This document shows, piece by piece, positions 49,780-60,744 of a stretch of DNA of 64,000 bases. How positions within the stretch are numbered: the stretch's first letter is position 1; the number at the start of each line of letters is the position of its first letter. This DNA is from Himantopus leucocephalus (Eukaryota; Chordata; Aves; Charadriiformes; Recurvirostridae): contig RSEF01000020.1 in NCBI GenBank assembly GCA_003993805.1, forward strand, positions 10,257,599 to 10,321,598. Direction: 5' to 3'. The notes beneath the pieces are model-generated. The model did not search any database and was not told where the DNA came from. It saw only the letters and a list, made by a program, of their open reading frames with translations. The position numbers and the translations under genes are program-made.

Positions 49780-52251
49780 ATGATGCCAGGCGAGCGCACC
49801 CTCCTCCTGGTGCTCCTCGCACTGTTTGTGGAGCTGCCGCCCACCCTGGCCCAGCAGCACCGCACTGGGGACCAGGGCATTGTCCCCGCAGTCACCCCGG
49901 CACCACGCCGGGCCCTGCGGGGACGCTGGCAGCCCGCTGCCCTGCCTACCCCCCACAAAGCAGGCGAATGCCCGGCGGTGGGGAGCAAGCCCCTGCGCCC
50001 CCCCAGGCTGTACTGCCTCTCCGACCACAGCTGTCCTGGTGCTGAGAAGTGCTGCCAGAGCGGGCAGGTCAGGACCTGCCTCCTCCCCACCACAGGTACT
50101 GCCGGCTCCCCCTCAAGAAATGCCATCGTGGGGACAGGGTGATGGGTAGGATGCAGGGGGGGGCCGATAGCCATGTCGGGTGCCCCCAGTGCGAGCCACG
50201 CTCCCTGGACATGCAGCCGCACAGAGCATCTCCCTCTGCAGAGAGCCCCGGCTACTGCCCCCGTGCCAGCAGCACGAGTCGGGAGAGCTGCAGGATGAGC
50301 TGCCGCAATGATACGGCATGCAGCCCCGGGGAGAAGTGCTGCACACGTGGCTGCTGCGCCCTCTGCATGCGTGCCGATCCAGGTAAGGTGGCCTGGGTGT
50401 CTTTATGGCAGGCTGGCAGTGCCAGCCCTGCATCGCTCTGTGGGGGAGACGTGGGCGCCATGGTGTCAGGCTAGCTCCATGCCGAGCCCCGAGCCTCCCC
50501 TCCCCTCCAGCCAAACCCGGCATCTGCCCGCGGAAGCACGCCCAGAGGAGCACCGCTGCCTGCCCCAATCGCTGCGCCGACGACCGGGACTGCCCTGGGA
50601 ACCACAAGTGCTGCTTCTCCGGCTGCGGGCTGGCCTGCACCCCCCCGGACACAGGTACAGCCCCACCATCCCTCCTCCCGAGGCCGGGCTCGCCAGACCT
50701 TCATCCCCCCCTGCCCAAGTGGGTGCGCCCCCGGCACTGCCCATCGCTGCCCCACGGCCACCACACAGCCACCCCGCAGCCGCACCGGTGGTGGCACGGC
50801 TCCTCCTCCCCTGCAAAGCCCGGCGTGTGCCCGGCTGTGCTGCTGGACAAGCCCCAGAAGTCGTGCCTGGCCAAGTGTGCAGCCGGTGGCAGCTATCCAG
50901 GCCCCGGTGAGCATGTGCTGCTGGCTGCGGCTCCCGGTGCCATGCACCTGCCCCAGGCACAGCCCCGGCCCTCGTGAGCCCCTGTGCAGGAGCAGGCTCT
51001 CGGGGCGCTGCAGGAAGGGATCACCATGCCCAGCTCCTCCATGACGGGTGGGTGATGGCCCCGAGTGGGCGGGGGGCTGCACCCCATCCTGCACCCCATT
51101 CCTGACACCCCTATCTTGCACCCCCATCCTGCACCCCACTCGGTCTGGGTGCTGGCGGGGACTGTGGCCAGGGTTGTCCCTCGCTGCTCCAGCTGCCAGC
51201 TGGCATCCCACGTGCCGCTGTAACTGGTCTCACTGGGTCAGACTGGTGCGGGTGTGAGGCTGGCGGCTGAGGGCAGCACTGGGCTCTGGGAGGAAGGATG
51301 GGGGGCAGGACAGGGGGCAGGACAGGGGAAGGATGAGGTCATGATGGGGGCAGGCTGTAGACCGAGGCCATGCCAGGAGAGGGGCTGGGGGAAGCAGGAT
51401 CCTGGTACAGCCGCTGTCCCCGTTGTCACCAGGGAGACGCCGTGCTGCAGCGAAGCCCGGTGCATGCCCCGTGGTGCTGCGGGGCTCCCTGGGACCCTGC
51501 CTGGAGCTGTGTGACACCGATGGCGACTGCCCCAGGACTGCAAAGTGCTGCACCACCGGCTGTGGCCACGTCTGCAAACCACCTACTGAGGGTAAAGTCA
51601 CCGGTGCCCTGTGGGGCTGAGATCCCTCCATGTCCTCACCCTGCCCAGTCCCAGGCTGAGCCCCTCCCAGCCAGGACCAGCACCCCCTTGGCTGTACCTG
51701 CCCTCCCCAGGGGCTGCCCCTCGCTGTAACGCTAGCTGGGGGCAATGTTGGGGGCAGAGACCCAGCTGCTGTCCCCATGGGGCAGGAGCCGGTTGAAGGG
51801 CTCACGTCCTGCAGGCAGGGCAGCTCCCCCACCCCAGAGGGGTGTCCTGCCTGCAGGGGGTGACCCCCCTCACCCCTCCATCTCTCTGCATATGCCAGCA
51901 CGGCCCGGGCTCTGTCCCCCCACGACCGATGGTGACCAGGCGGCCGAGTGCCTCCTCCTGTGCCTGCAGGACAAGGATTGCCCCCCCAGTCAGAAGTGCT
52001 GCCTGCGGGACTGCGGCCGAGCATGCATCCCTCCGCTGCAGGGTAAGGCACCCCCCAGCCTTCCACCTCCTGGGACCCAGCAGCCCGGGGCACCACACAG
52101 GTCTTGCCCCTGCAGTGGGTCCAGACTGGAGGGGACCAAGGGAAGCTGGTGGGTACCAGGGCGGGGGCATCCCCGGGGTCCCCGATCCCTCAGGGTGGGA
52201 CCGCTCATCCTGCACTGACTGCCTTGTCCATCTCTTCCAGGCACAGCCTAG
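49780..52251 (+). CDS. Secreted multi-WAP protein, four full and one degenerate WAP domain
   Basis: Predicted secreted protein of about 298 residues. Exons: 49780-50095 (signal peptide MMPGERTLLLVLLALFVELP plus a degenerate WAP), 50242-50382, 50511-50654, 51451-51591, 51899-52042, and 52241-52251 (GTA then TAG). Every junction is phase 1. The first exon is unusual because no intron separates the signal peptide from the first WAP-like segment, which has only six of eight cysteines (GECP, YC, SC, KCC, TC). The four following modules each have eight cysteines ([32 protein letters not shown]). A decayed WAP exon at 50813-50955 is skipped without changing phase. AATAAA is at 52572-52577. Its signal peptide resembles that of WFDC2 (LLAL...ELPP...AQ), suggesting a duplicated first exon. 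A WFDC3/WFDC8-type relationship is possible but not provable here. Confidence 0.85.
50813..50955 (+). pseudogene. Decayed WAP exon
   Basis: AKPGVCPAVLL and then KSCLAKC open a normal WAP module, but the expected CTGCAG acceptor reads CTGCAAAG, and using its AG shifts the frame. After SYPGPG the rest of the module (C-AAGCGSRCHAPAP) continues in another frame, so there is also a one-base shift inside the exon. Both defects point to loss of function, with the neighbouring exons splicing around it in phase 1. Confidence 0.8.
51075..51142. repeat. Degenerate CATCCTGCACCCC minisatellite
   Basis: Four or five imperfect units of 13-17 bp lie in the intron that follows the decayed WAP exon of the multi-WAP gene. 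Confidence 0.7.
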
Positions 52252-52571
52252 CCCCGGACAGGGAGGGCCTGCGCTGGGAGCTGCCGTTTCGGGGATGCTT
52301 CCCACCCTGCTGCCATTGCACCCCTGTGGGTGGGCAAGACACCTGCACCCATCCCTGCACCGCAGTCTGCACCGTCAGTGAGAGGGCACCAGCATCGCTC
52401 TGATGGGTCCTGGCCAGGGTCCCCAGCACCCCCAGCTCCTTCCAGCCGTGCCACTGAGGGCTGCGCACTGCCCGCACTGCCCCACACCAGGCCAAGGCTC
52501 CCAGCAGCCTGGGAATGGAGGCAAACCCCTGCATCCCCATCAGCCCCAGCTGCTTAGCAGCACTGAAGCAG

Positions 52572-52577
52572 AATAAA
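52572..52577 (+). terminator. Poly(A) signal of the multi-WAP gene
   Basis: AATAAA lies about 320 bases after the TAG at 52249-52251. Confidence 0.7.
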
Positions 52578-53456
52578 CTGGCACATGGCTGCCTTCTGCT
52601 CTGGCTCGCCATCCCTGTGCTCTGCTGCAGGTTCCCAGGAGGCGCAGGCAGCCCTGGGCTGCGCGCAGGCAGGGAGATGCAGGCAGGCACCCGGCAGCCA
52701 TCCCTGCAGGCAGGTGCTGCCCTGGGGCAGGGAGAGGTTCCCTTTTCCATGCGGGTGCCCTCCAGCCACCACCACCCCACGGTGACCATCCCTATGTCCC
52801 CTCGGCAGTCATGGATGGGAGTGCAGAAACCAGTTCCCTCAGATTCCTTGCACCAAGGAAGGGCTCATTTGCATTCCAAAGTGTGAAAACCTGGTTGGAA
52901 AAGCAGTCATGGGAAGGGGGCAGGGAGCAGCACCCAGGTGCCAGGGGCCACAGCAGGAACCGCGGGCTCCCTGGTCCCAGCCCAGACCCATCACCATGCT
53001 GGGACACCTCTCCCACCTTGTGGTGCCAGGCGGCACCATGGCAGCACCATGGCGGCACCTCCAGCTGCTTCTGCTGCTGTGTGAGGGCCAAGCCAGGCTG
53101 TCTGTCCATGGCTCACCCCAACGAAGAGAGGGACAAGTGGGGCTGGATGGAAACCGAGGCAGGGGGTTGCAGCCAGCTATGGCAGGGACGGGCTGTGTGC
53201 CATGGGGGACAGCAGCCGCCTGACCCCTAGCTGCCCTCCCCGGCCCCGCGGGTCGCCCTGACCCAAAAGCGTGGCTCGGTCAGAGATAAGCTGGGTGGCT
53301 GGCGGGGCGCCAGCAGGTTCTGGGAACTGCCCCTCCTCCTGCTCCTCCTGCCCATGGCATGGCCAGTCTGCCATAGCCGGCAGCCCGGCTGCAGCTGCCC
53401 TGTCGCCCCGGGCACCCCCGCCAGAGCCGGACACGCGCGACATCCCTGGCAGCACC
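52578..53456. other. Intergenic region before the 13-WAP gene
   Basis: No exon and no TATA-like element were found at the spacing seen ahead of the other cluster genes. The 13-WAP gene may therefore use a TATA-less promoter. Confidence 0.5.
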
Positions 53457-56400
53457 ATGAGGCCAGGGGTTTTCCTCCTCCTGGGGCTCCTCATCCTCAG
53501 GGCAGAGCTGGACACTGCGCTGGAGGAGAAGGGTGGTGAGTACCGGCAGGCAAACCCGGCAGCTGCCCGGCACGGGCATCCTGGGGCCAGCTCCTTGCCC
53601 CCCAGCCCCCCTGTGCCCCTGCCATGTCCCCTCTGTCCCTGCCTGGCACATGCTGGCATTGCCTGGCACGTGCCGGTGAGAACCGTGTCCTGGCTGGCTG
53701 CAGTGCCTGCGCAGCAGCCCCGCTGCCTCGGGGAGCGCGCTCCCACCCCAGGCTGCATGGGCGTGTGTGCATACCCTGCACCCCCACGTGCACCCCCTGC
53801 ACCCTGCGTGCCCAGCAGCTCTCAGCACCCGGGGGTGCCGCGCATGGCAGGGGCCCTCCCGGCCTCCCTGGACACCCCCGCACCGACACTGGCAGACCTG
53901 GGTTTGGGCTGCCTGTGCCCGCAGAGCGCAGCACCCGGCTCAGTGCCGAGGAGGGGTCTCTGGGCAGAGCAGGGGCTGTGCGGCGAAGGCAGGAGCGAGG
54001 AGGGGGCTGTCGGGGGCTGAGCAGGGGGCCGGGGATGCACAGACCCCTGCACCCATGCCCCTGCAGCGTCCGGGCTCTGCTCCTCACACCTCCCATCCCT
54101 TCCCTACCCCTGCACACAGCCCCTGACCACAGGGACTGACCCAAACCCCAGTGGAGGGGCCGGGACCACTGGTGCCCCTTCCTGGGCACAGACCCCCATT
54201 ACCGGCCCCTGCCGCCGTGGGTGCGATGCCGGGGGCGGTTGTGCCCAGCTGCGGCTGTTCTGCCCACCCCGAAACAACGGCCAGGTTCCTTCTTTGTTTT
54301 AACCAAACAGCTGCTGTTTGGAGTGAAACCTCCCGGCAGCATCTCTGTTTGCAGCCCAAACAGCGCAGCCCTGCCAGGAACCGGCAAGGGGTGTTTGCAG
54401 AAACTGCTGCTCCCTCGGCATCTCCCACCTGGGTGGGCAGGAGCCAGGCACAGGTGCCAGCTCCAGCTGGAGATCGCCTGTGCCAAAGGCAGGGCTGTCC
54501 CGATTTTCCCAGCGTGGCCAAGATGAGCACAGGGTGCCAGCAGGAGGAGGAGGAGGAAGAAGAAGATGAGAAGGAGGAGGAAGAGGAGCGGGAGGCAGCG
54601 GCGAGGAGCGTGCTGCTTGCAGTGAGGATGCACGGGAAAGCAGGATGCTCAGGGATAGATCCTGACCTCCAGCCGGTGCTGGCTCGGTGCTGGCTTCTCC
54701 CTGGCAGAGCCAACAACACTCCTTGTGGCACTCGCTGCCTTGCAAGGGCACACGCAGCCCCGTGCCGTGCCATGCTGTGCTGTGCAGGTCTCGGTGTGGG
54801 GGTACGGCAGCCGCGGGGCCGTACCACAGGGGAGGCTCCAGCCCCACTCCAACCAGTCCCTCTCCTGCCATGGCACTGCCCGCACCCCAGGCTCTGCCTG
54901 GCAGCCCCAGGCGTTGCCATCGGCCAGGCACTGTCACGCCAGCAAGGGAGGGTCTTGCCAGGACTCTGCCCCCCCTGAGCTGCACTCCCCTCTCTGGTCC
55001 CCTGTACCCCTCAGCAGGGACTCATGTCCCGCTCCATGGGGGATGGAGCTCTGCCACCCGGCGCTGCCCTGATGCCATCGTCCCGCTGCAGGGGAGCCGC
55101 AGAAGCCGGGGAGGTGCCCGCGGGACTTCACGCGCTGTCTGCGCCTGGAGCCCCCACTCTGCGCCAACGACTCCAGCTGCCCCGGCTGGCACAAGTGCTG
55201 CCACCGAGAGTGCCGGCTCCGCTGCACCCCCCCAGCAGAAGGTACAGCACAGTGGCACAGCCACTGGCACCACCTCTGTCACAGGGCAGCCCCTGTCCCC
55301 ATCCCCATCCCTGTGCCATCCCCATCGCCATGGAGCAGCTCTCCGTGCGTTGCTGGCAGCCTCCTGCTGCATCTCCCAAGGCTGGGATGGGGCACCTGGA
55401 GGGGGCTCAGCAAAGGGCAGGCGGTGGGGTCCAGCCTGCGGGGTCCAGCCTGCGTGGATTTTCCGGCACTGCCCTGGCAGGGTGCACCCTCACTTCTCGG
55501 CCCCGTGCTGCTCTGCATTGCAGAGAAACCTGGCGCCTGCCCGGCAGCGGCCCCGGAGGGGCTCTTTTACCCCTGCTCCTTCCCCTGCCTGGAGGACAAG
55601 GACTGCCTGGGAGCGCAGAAGTGCTGCCCACTGGGCTGCGGCGCTGCCTGCGTGGAGCCGGTGCAGGGTAAGGCCTCCGCGGGGACCAGCTGGAGAGCCC
55701 CAGCTCACCGTGAGGCCCCTCCGTGCCATAGATATCCTCCACCTCCCCACTGCCACGGGCCCCCGCAGCAGCCATGCACCATTTCCCCTACACCAGCAGC
55801 TCCTGGCGGCTGCCCATGAACCCCAGTACCGGCACGTGGGCACTGGGTGTGTGTGGGCCACGGCGAGGGGCTGGGGACCCCCAGGGTGAGCAGGGCAGCT
55901 GGTCAGGGATGCTGAAGCCTCATGCCTGCTCTGCTCCATCAGACCAGCCCAAACCCACGGAGTGCCCCACAGCGCAGCCGGGGCTGTGCCAGGAGCGGTG
56001 CCGAGGCGACAGCGACTGCCCCGACGCGCAGAAATGCTGCAACAGCAGCTGCGGCAGCCAGTGCCTGCCGGCAGCCCCGGCCGGTGAGACGGGACGGGAC
56101 GGGCTGCATGGGCAGGGCTGTGGACCAGGGGTGATGCCGTGGGGCCGTGGCCACCCTGGGGCAGAGAACTGTGGCACAACAGAGGCCCCCTCGCTCCAGG
56201 CTCACCAGGGTGGGCTCTGCTGGGGCCAGCAGGAGAGCCGCTGCCTGTCCCTGACCTCTTGCTGCTGTCCCCAATGCATTGCCTGGACACGTGTCCAGGG
56301 GGACACAGTGCTTGGAGCTGCAGTGCCACAGGGGCATTACCCACAACAGGCAGAGAGGGGCTGGGGTGGGGACCCACTGCATGGCTCCTGGGTGGGCACT

Positions 56401-59400
56401 GGGGCGGGAAGGGGACAGCAAAGCCACCCAGCAGTGAGGCCACTGTCCCACTCTCATCTTCTTCCTGCCAACACTGCTGGCCGGGCCCTGCTCCACGGCA
56501 CAGAGGACACCAGCCCTGTCCCGGCCACCCCGCAGCCACACCACCAGCAGAAATGCCATCAGGATCAGGACTGTTCCCCGTCTGAGCTGTGCTGTCACCA
56601 GCGGTGCAGCCGGGAGTGCCACGCACACAGCCAAGGTGAGGGCGGCACGAGCACCTCGGCTGCCTCGCTGTCCCTGGAGCTGAGCTGCCTCCCCTGGCAG
56701 AGCAGTGCTGGGTGGGAGCCCAGGACTGATGGAGGGGACGAATGTGTCCTGGTCCCCACTGGCATCCCTGTCCCCATCTACCTCGCAGGGACCCCCACGG
56801 CCATGCCAGCCTGGCAGGCGGGGACAAGGTGCTGGAGCAACAGGGACTGTGGCGGCGGGGAGACATGCTGTGGTGGCCGGTGCACAGGGTTGTGCAGTGC
56901 CGAGCACCAAGGTGGGACGTGGAGGGCAGCCGAGCCCGGTGAGCCATGGGGCCAAGCACGGCTCCTCTCTGCAGCCCCCATGCCCCTCAGCTGAGGGGTC
57001 TGGTGCCAGCCCCACGGCCCCCGCGGGAGGAGACGCCGCAGCTGCGGTGCCCGGTGTGCCCGGGGCTGCGGTGCCAAGGGGGCTGTGGTGCGAAGGGGCT
57101 ACATGACCCACGGGGGCAGCTGGGCTGTGGTGTGGGTCCACACAGCCATCCCGGGGGCACCACAGCCACCCAGCGCCGTGTCCTTCAGGGAAGGCTGGCT
57201 TCTGTCCGACCCGCGCCGGGCTGTTCCTCAGCTACGACTGCAGAGCCTGGTGCTGGCGCGATGCTGAGTGCCCCGGGGAGGAGAAGTGCTGCCTGCGTGG
57301 CTGCGACTACGTCTGTCTGCCTCCATCCCGAGGTACGCGCCGCTCAGCCCCGCACCGGGCAGGGCAGGGAAGCAGTGGGCAGGGGTCCCCCCCTAGCTCT
57401 GGGGGCTGCGGGTCTGGGTAGGGGAGACCCGCCGTCGTTCCCCATGTCCCCAGCCCCGCTGCCTCCTGCCCCACAGAGAAACCAGGCATCTGTCCCTTGG
57501 CCGAGGGGGCACTGACCACCGCGGCCCCGTGTGGCACCACCTGCGCTGGGGACTGGCAGTGCCCAGGGGCTGAGAAGTGCTGCAGGAGCAGATGTGGCCA
57601 TGTGTGCTTGGCCCCCGAACAAGGTGAGGGGACAGTCACCAGGATGGAGGTGCCACATGCTGCTGGGCACACTGGAAAACCTCTCACGGGGCTGGATGTG
57701 GGGCAGAGCTGCCGCAGGGCAGGCGCTCAGCCCCCCTGGGGTGCAGCCATCAGGGTGCCCAGAGGCTCTGGTAAGGCGAGTGCCCGCAGCGCTGGGGAGG
57801 TGCTTGCCCCTGCGCCTGCTGCCCCTTCCCACCCCTCTCAGACAAACCCGGCGAGTGCCCAAAGGTGAGGCCGCAGCAGACGCCGGAGCCGTGTGTGGAG
57901 GAGGACTCCTGCACCCACGACAGGGACTGTCCCCGGCAAGAGAAGTGCTGCTTCTCCGGCTGCGCCATGCGCTGCGCCCGCCCTGCCCGAGGTGAGCGCA
58001 GGCAGCCCAGCCACCGGCATGGCGCAGCGGTACCCGAGCAGGGCTGGGACCCTGCGTCCTCTCCTGGGTGCCTTCCTCCCACAGAGCACCCCGGGGAGTG
58101 CCCCCGGGCAGAGCCGTGCTGGGACCCCCGGCGCAGGCGTGGGAGCCAGTGCCTGGATGACAGTGTCTGCCAGCGAGACGAGAAGTGCTGTGACACCGGC
58201 TGCGGCTGGGAGTGCATGGCCGTGCCCAGAGGTAGTGGGAGCAGCCTCTCGGGGGGAGCCGGCCACCAGCCCCCCAGGGCAGCCAGGTGACAGCAGGTCA
58301 CCATGCCCCTGCAGAGAGCCGGGACAAGGCCGGCAGCCGGTGCACTGAGGAGTGCGAGGCTGACTCACAGTGTCCCCGGGGACAGAGGTGCACGAGCACT
58401 GGCTGCGGCCGCGTCTGCATGGACATCCCTGGAGGTGAGAGCCAGCCAGGCCCCCCGGGAGCCATGCAGGGCCACCCCCGGGGTGCCCCATGGTGGGGTG
58501 CTCCCAGCCGGTGCCCCTAGCCGAGTGCTTGCCTTGCAGGCAGAGTGGGAGTGTGCCCCATCCCCAGGGACGGGGGGACGTGCCTGGATCTCTGCAGCTT
58601 CGATGAGGAGTGTCCCTGGGGCCACAAGTGCTGCAGCAACGGCTGCGGCCACGTCTGCATGCCAGCCTCTCTGCAAGGTCAGCCCCTTGCACGGGGGCGC
58701 AGGTCCCCTCCACCCATCTGAGCCCAGCGGGGACAGAGCCCAGGGTCCCCCTGGCACCAAACCCACAAGGGGATCCTGGACTTCCCTCCCTAAGAAGGAC
58801 CCTGTGCCATCACCGCGCTGGAGCCCCGTGCTGGGGGCTCCTGAGGCGGCTGTGCCCGCAGGGTCCTGCCCCTCCTCGCTCCAGGGACGTGATCTGCCCC
58901 GTTCTTCTTTCCATGCCTCCCCCTCTTCCCATGCAATCGATGAGCATGCATGGCCTCAGCTCAGGGCCACCACATAACTGTCCTCTCCTGCCTGCAGAGC
59001 GCGACAATGCGGTTGTGCCGCAGCAGGGTGCCAAGCAGTGCACAGAGGTGTGCCAGGCTGACTCGCAGTGTCCCTGGGGACAGAGGTGCACCCGCACCAG
59101 CTGCGGCCGCGTCTGCATGGACATCCCTGGAGGTGAGATGCAGCTCAACCAGCCAGGACCCAGGTTTTGCCCCGGGAGCAATGGGGTGCCCCCAGTCGGG
59201 TGCTCCATGGTGGGGTGCTCTGCTTTGCAGGCAGAGAGGGAGCGTGCCCCGTCCCCAGTGGCCGCGGGACGTGCCTGGACCTGTGCAGCCTGGACGAGGA
59301 GTGTCCCTGGGGCCACAAGTGCTGCAGCAACGGCTGCGGCCATGTCTGCATGCGGGTGCCTGGTGGTAAGGGTGCCCAGGGCTACCGAGCCGGGGCCGGC

Positions 59401-59691
59401 ACCAGGGCTGGCACGGGGGCACGCAGGGTGCCAGCCAGACCTGCGTGAAGGGCACAGCTCTCAGCGTGCTGCCGGCTCAGCATCACTGCAGGGCCGGCTC
59501 CTGCTGCTGCCCCGTCGCTCTGCTCCAGGCAGAGATACACATTCAGGGCACGGGGACCCGAAGGGACACAGAGTGGGATGAAGCTCTCACTAGAACCAGC
59601 CATGCTTGGCTGCAACCCTGGCCACCAGTCCCTTGCCCCTGCAGCCTCAGGGCTCCCTAAAAGCATGTCCTCCTTTTCAGATGCTGTGTGA
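53457..59691 (+). CDS. Large secreted protein with 13 WAP modules
   Basis: Predicted secreted protein of about 630 residues made almost wholly of WAP modules, presumably a multivalent protease inhibitor or antimicrobial protein. Exons: 53457-53535 (signal peptide [18 protein letters not shown]...), 55092-55241, 55524-55667, 55943-56083, 56504-56635, 56789-56911, 57189-57332, 57477-57623, 57842-57991, 58085-58231, 58315-58434, 58540-58677, 58998-59132, 59231-59365, and 59681-59691 (AV then TGA). All junctions are phase 1, one WAP per exon. Nine modules have eight cysteines. The 56504 and 56789 modules lack the first two. The 58315 and 58998 modules lack C1 and C6. The last four exons are a duplicated pair (58315+58540 and 58998+59231), with [14 protein letters not shown] shared. 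AATAAA is at 59791-59796. The 1.5-kb first intron holds only a purine repeat. It exceeds any human WFDC gene in module number. Confidence 0.85.
54541..54595 (+). repeat. Purine-rich (GGA/GAA)n tract
   Basis: About 55 bases of GGAGGAAGAAGAAGATGAG-type sequence in the first intron of the 13-WAP gene. The acidic peptide it would encode is not part of any exon. Confidence 0.85.
56975..57120 (+). pseudogene. Possible decayed WAP exon
   Basis: A good CTCTCTGCAG acceptor ends at about 56974, but the phase-1 frame soon meets TGA. In another frame, [20 protein letters not shown] recalls a WAP core. It lies between two functional modules of the 13-WAP gene, where the spacing would fit one extra exon. 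The match is weak. Confidence 0.35.
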
Positions 59692-59790
59692 TGGGAGAGC
59701 AGCTCCTCCGTGGCAGGAAAACACCTTCGTTAGGGGACACGGGCTGGTCACAGGCTCCACTTGGGGTGTCCCCTCCCCACCACTTCCAGC

Positions 59791-59796
59791 AATAAA
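59791..59796 (+). terminator. Poly(A) signal of the 13-WAP gene
   Basis: AATAAA lies 100 bases after the TGA at 59689-59691. Confidence 0.75.
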
Positions 59797-60744
59797 ACAT
59801 GTGTGTGGCCCCTCCAGCAGCCCGTGCGTCTTGGCAGCGCTGGGCTGGCCCCACCAGGCCCTGGGGTGGCCCCTCATGCTCCTGGAGCAGCGCCGGCATC
59901 ACCTGCGGCTCGCCGGGGAAGGGATGGGCCCACCAGGGCTGGGGCCAGGGGCTCAGCCCACGCTGGGGTCAGTGCCATGGGACCAGCGAAGCTGTGCGGA
60001 CACAGACCCGCAGGGCCAGGGGCAGGCTGTGGGACGGGCACCACCCTGGCCATCCATTGAGGTCGGGGTTATTCCTCCTCCGTTAGGTCGCTTTAGCTCC
60101 CAGCCAGGTCACATCGGCAGCTTGAGGGCAGAGCCGGGGATGGGAGCCCATCCAGAGGCAGCGGGAGCTGCAGGGTGGTGGCCGGGGCAAGCCCTGGGGC
60201 TGCCGTGTGGTGCTGCTGAAGGCACCCATCGCCCGGTCCCAGCAAGGGGAATCAGCCCCGAGGGACGGGCACTGCCCGCTCCTGCCTGTGCGGGCAGGAA
60301 GGACAAGACCCAGACGTGTTCATCCAAGGACCTGTCCTTGTATTGAAGTGTCACAGCCCCAGGGGAGTTCTGGGCTCCTCCGACCGGGCACCAGGGCGCA
60401 GGAGGGCACAGCCACACCGCTGTGGATGCATGTCCCTGCCCTCAGGCTGGCAAGCATCCCCAGGCTAGCCACAGCCCCCGGCATGGCCATTCCAGGCAGG
60501 AGCCCTCATTGCTGCCAGCCCCATGAGGAACATCTCCCTGCAGGGATAGGGATGTGGCCGCTGGCAGCAGCTTCCCCCAAGCAGGGGCTGTGCAGAGACC
60601 GCCACGCTCCCCGGGCCAGTGCTATCGGGCACCTGAAACTGAGAGATGGGGCGTCAGGAGCGGGACCAGGCTGGGCATCGCCGGGGGCAGGAGCAGCCAC
60701 CGGCCACAGCACATGGCACGCGGCACATGGCACACAGCACACGG
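59797..60744. other. Convergent 3' intergenic region
   Basis: Lies between the 3' ends of the 13-WAP gene and the minus-strand WAP-Kunitz gene. A possible alternative last exon of the latter is at 60622-60638. No canonical minus-strand AATAAA was found; AATACA near 60339 is a weak variant. Confidence 0.5.

Noticed and set aside
54541..54600. Acidic poly-glutamate coding stretch
   Set aside because: It lies in an intron of the 13-WAP gene and is a purine repeat, with no splice sites that would include it.
55490..56959. 489-codon open frame on the minus strand
   Set aside because: It runs antisense across several WAP exons and introns of the 13-WAP gene, shows no domain, and is expected from GC-rich sequence with few stop codons.
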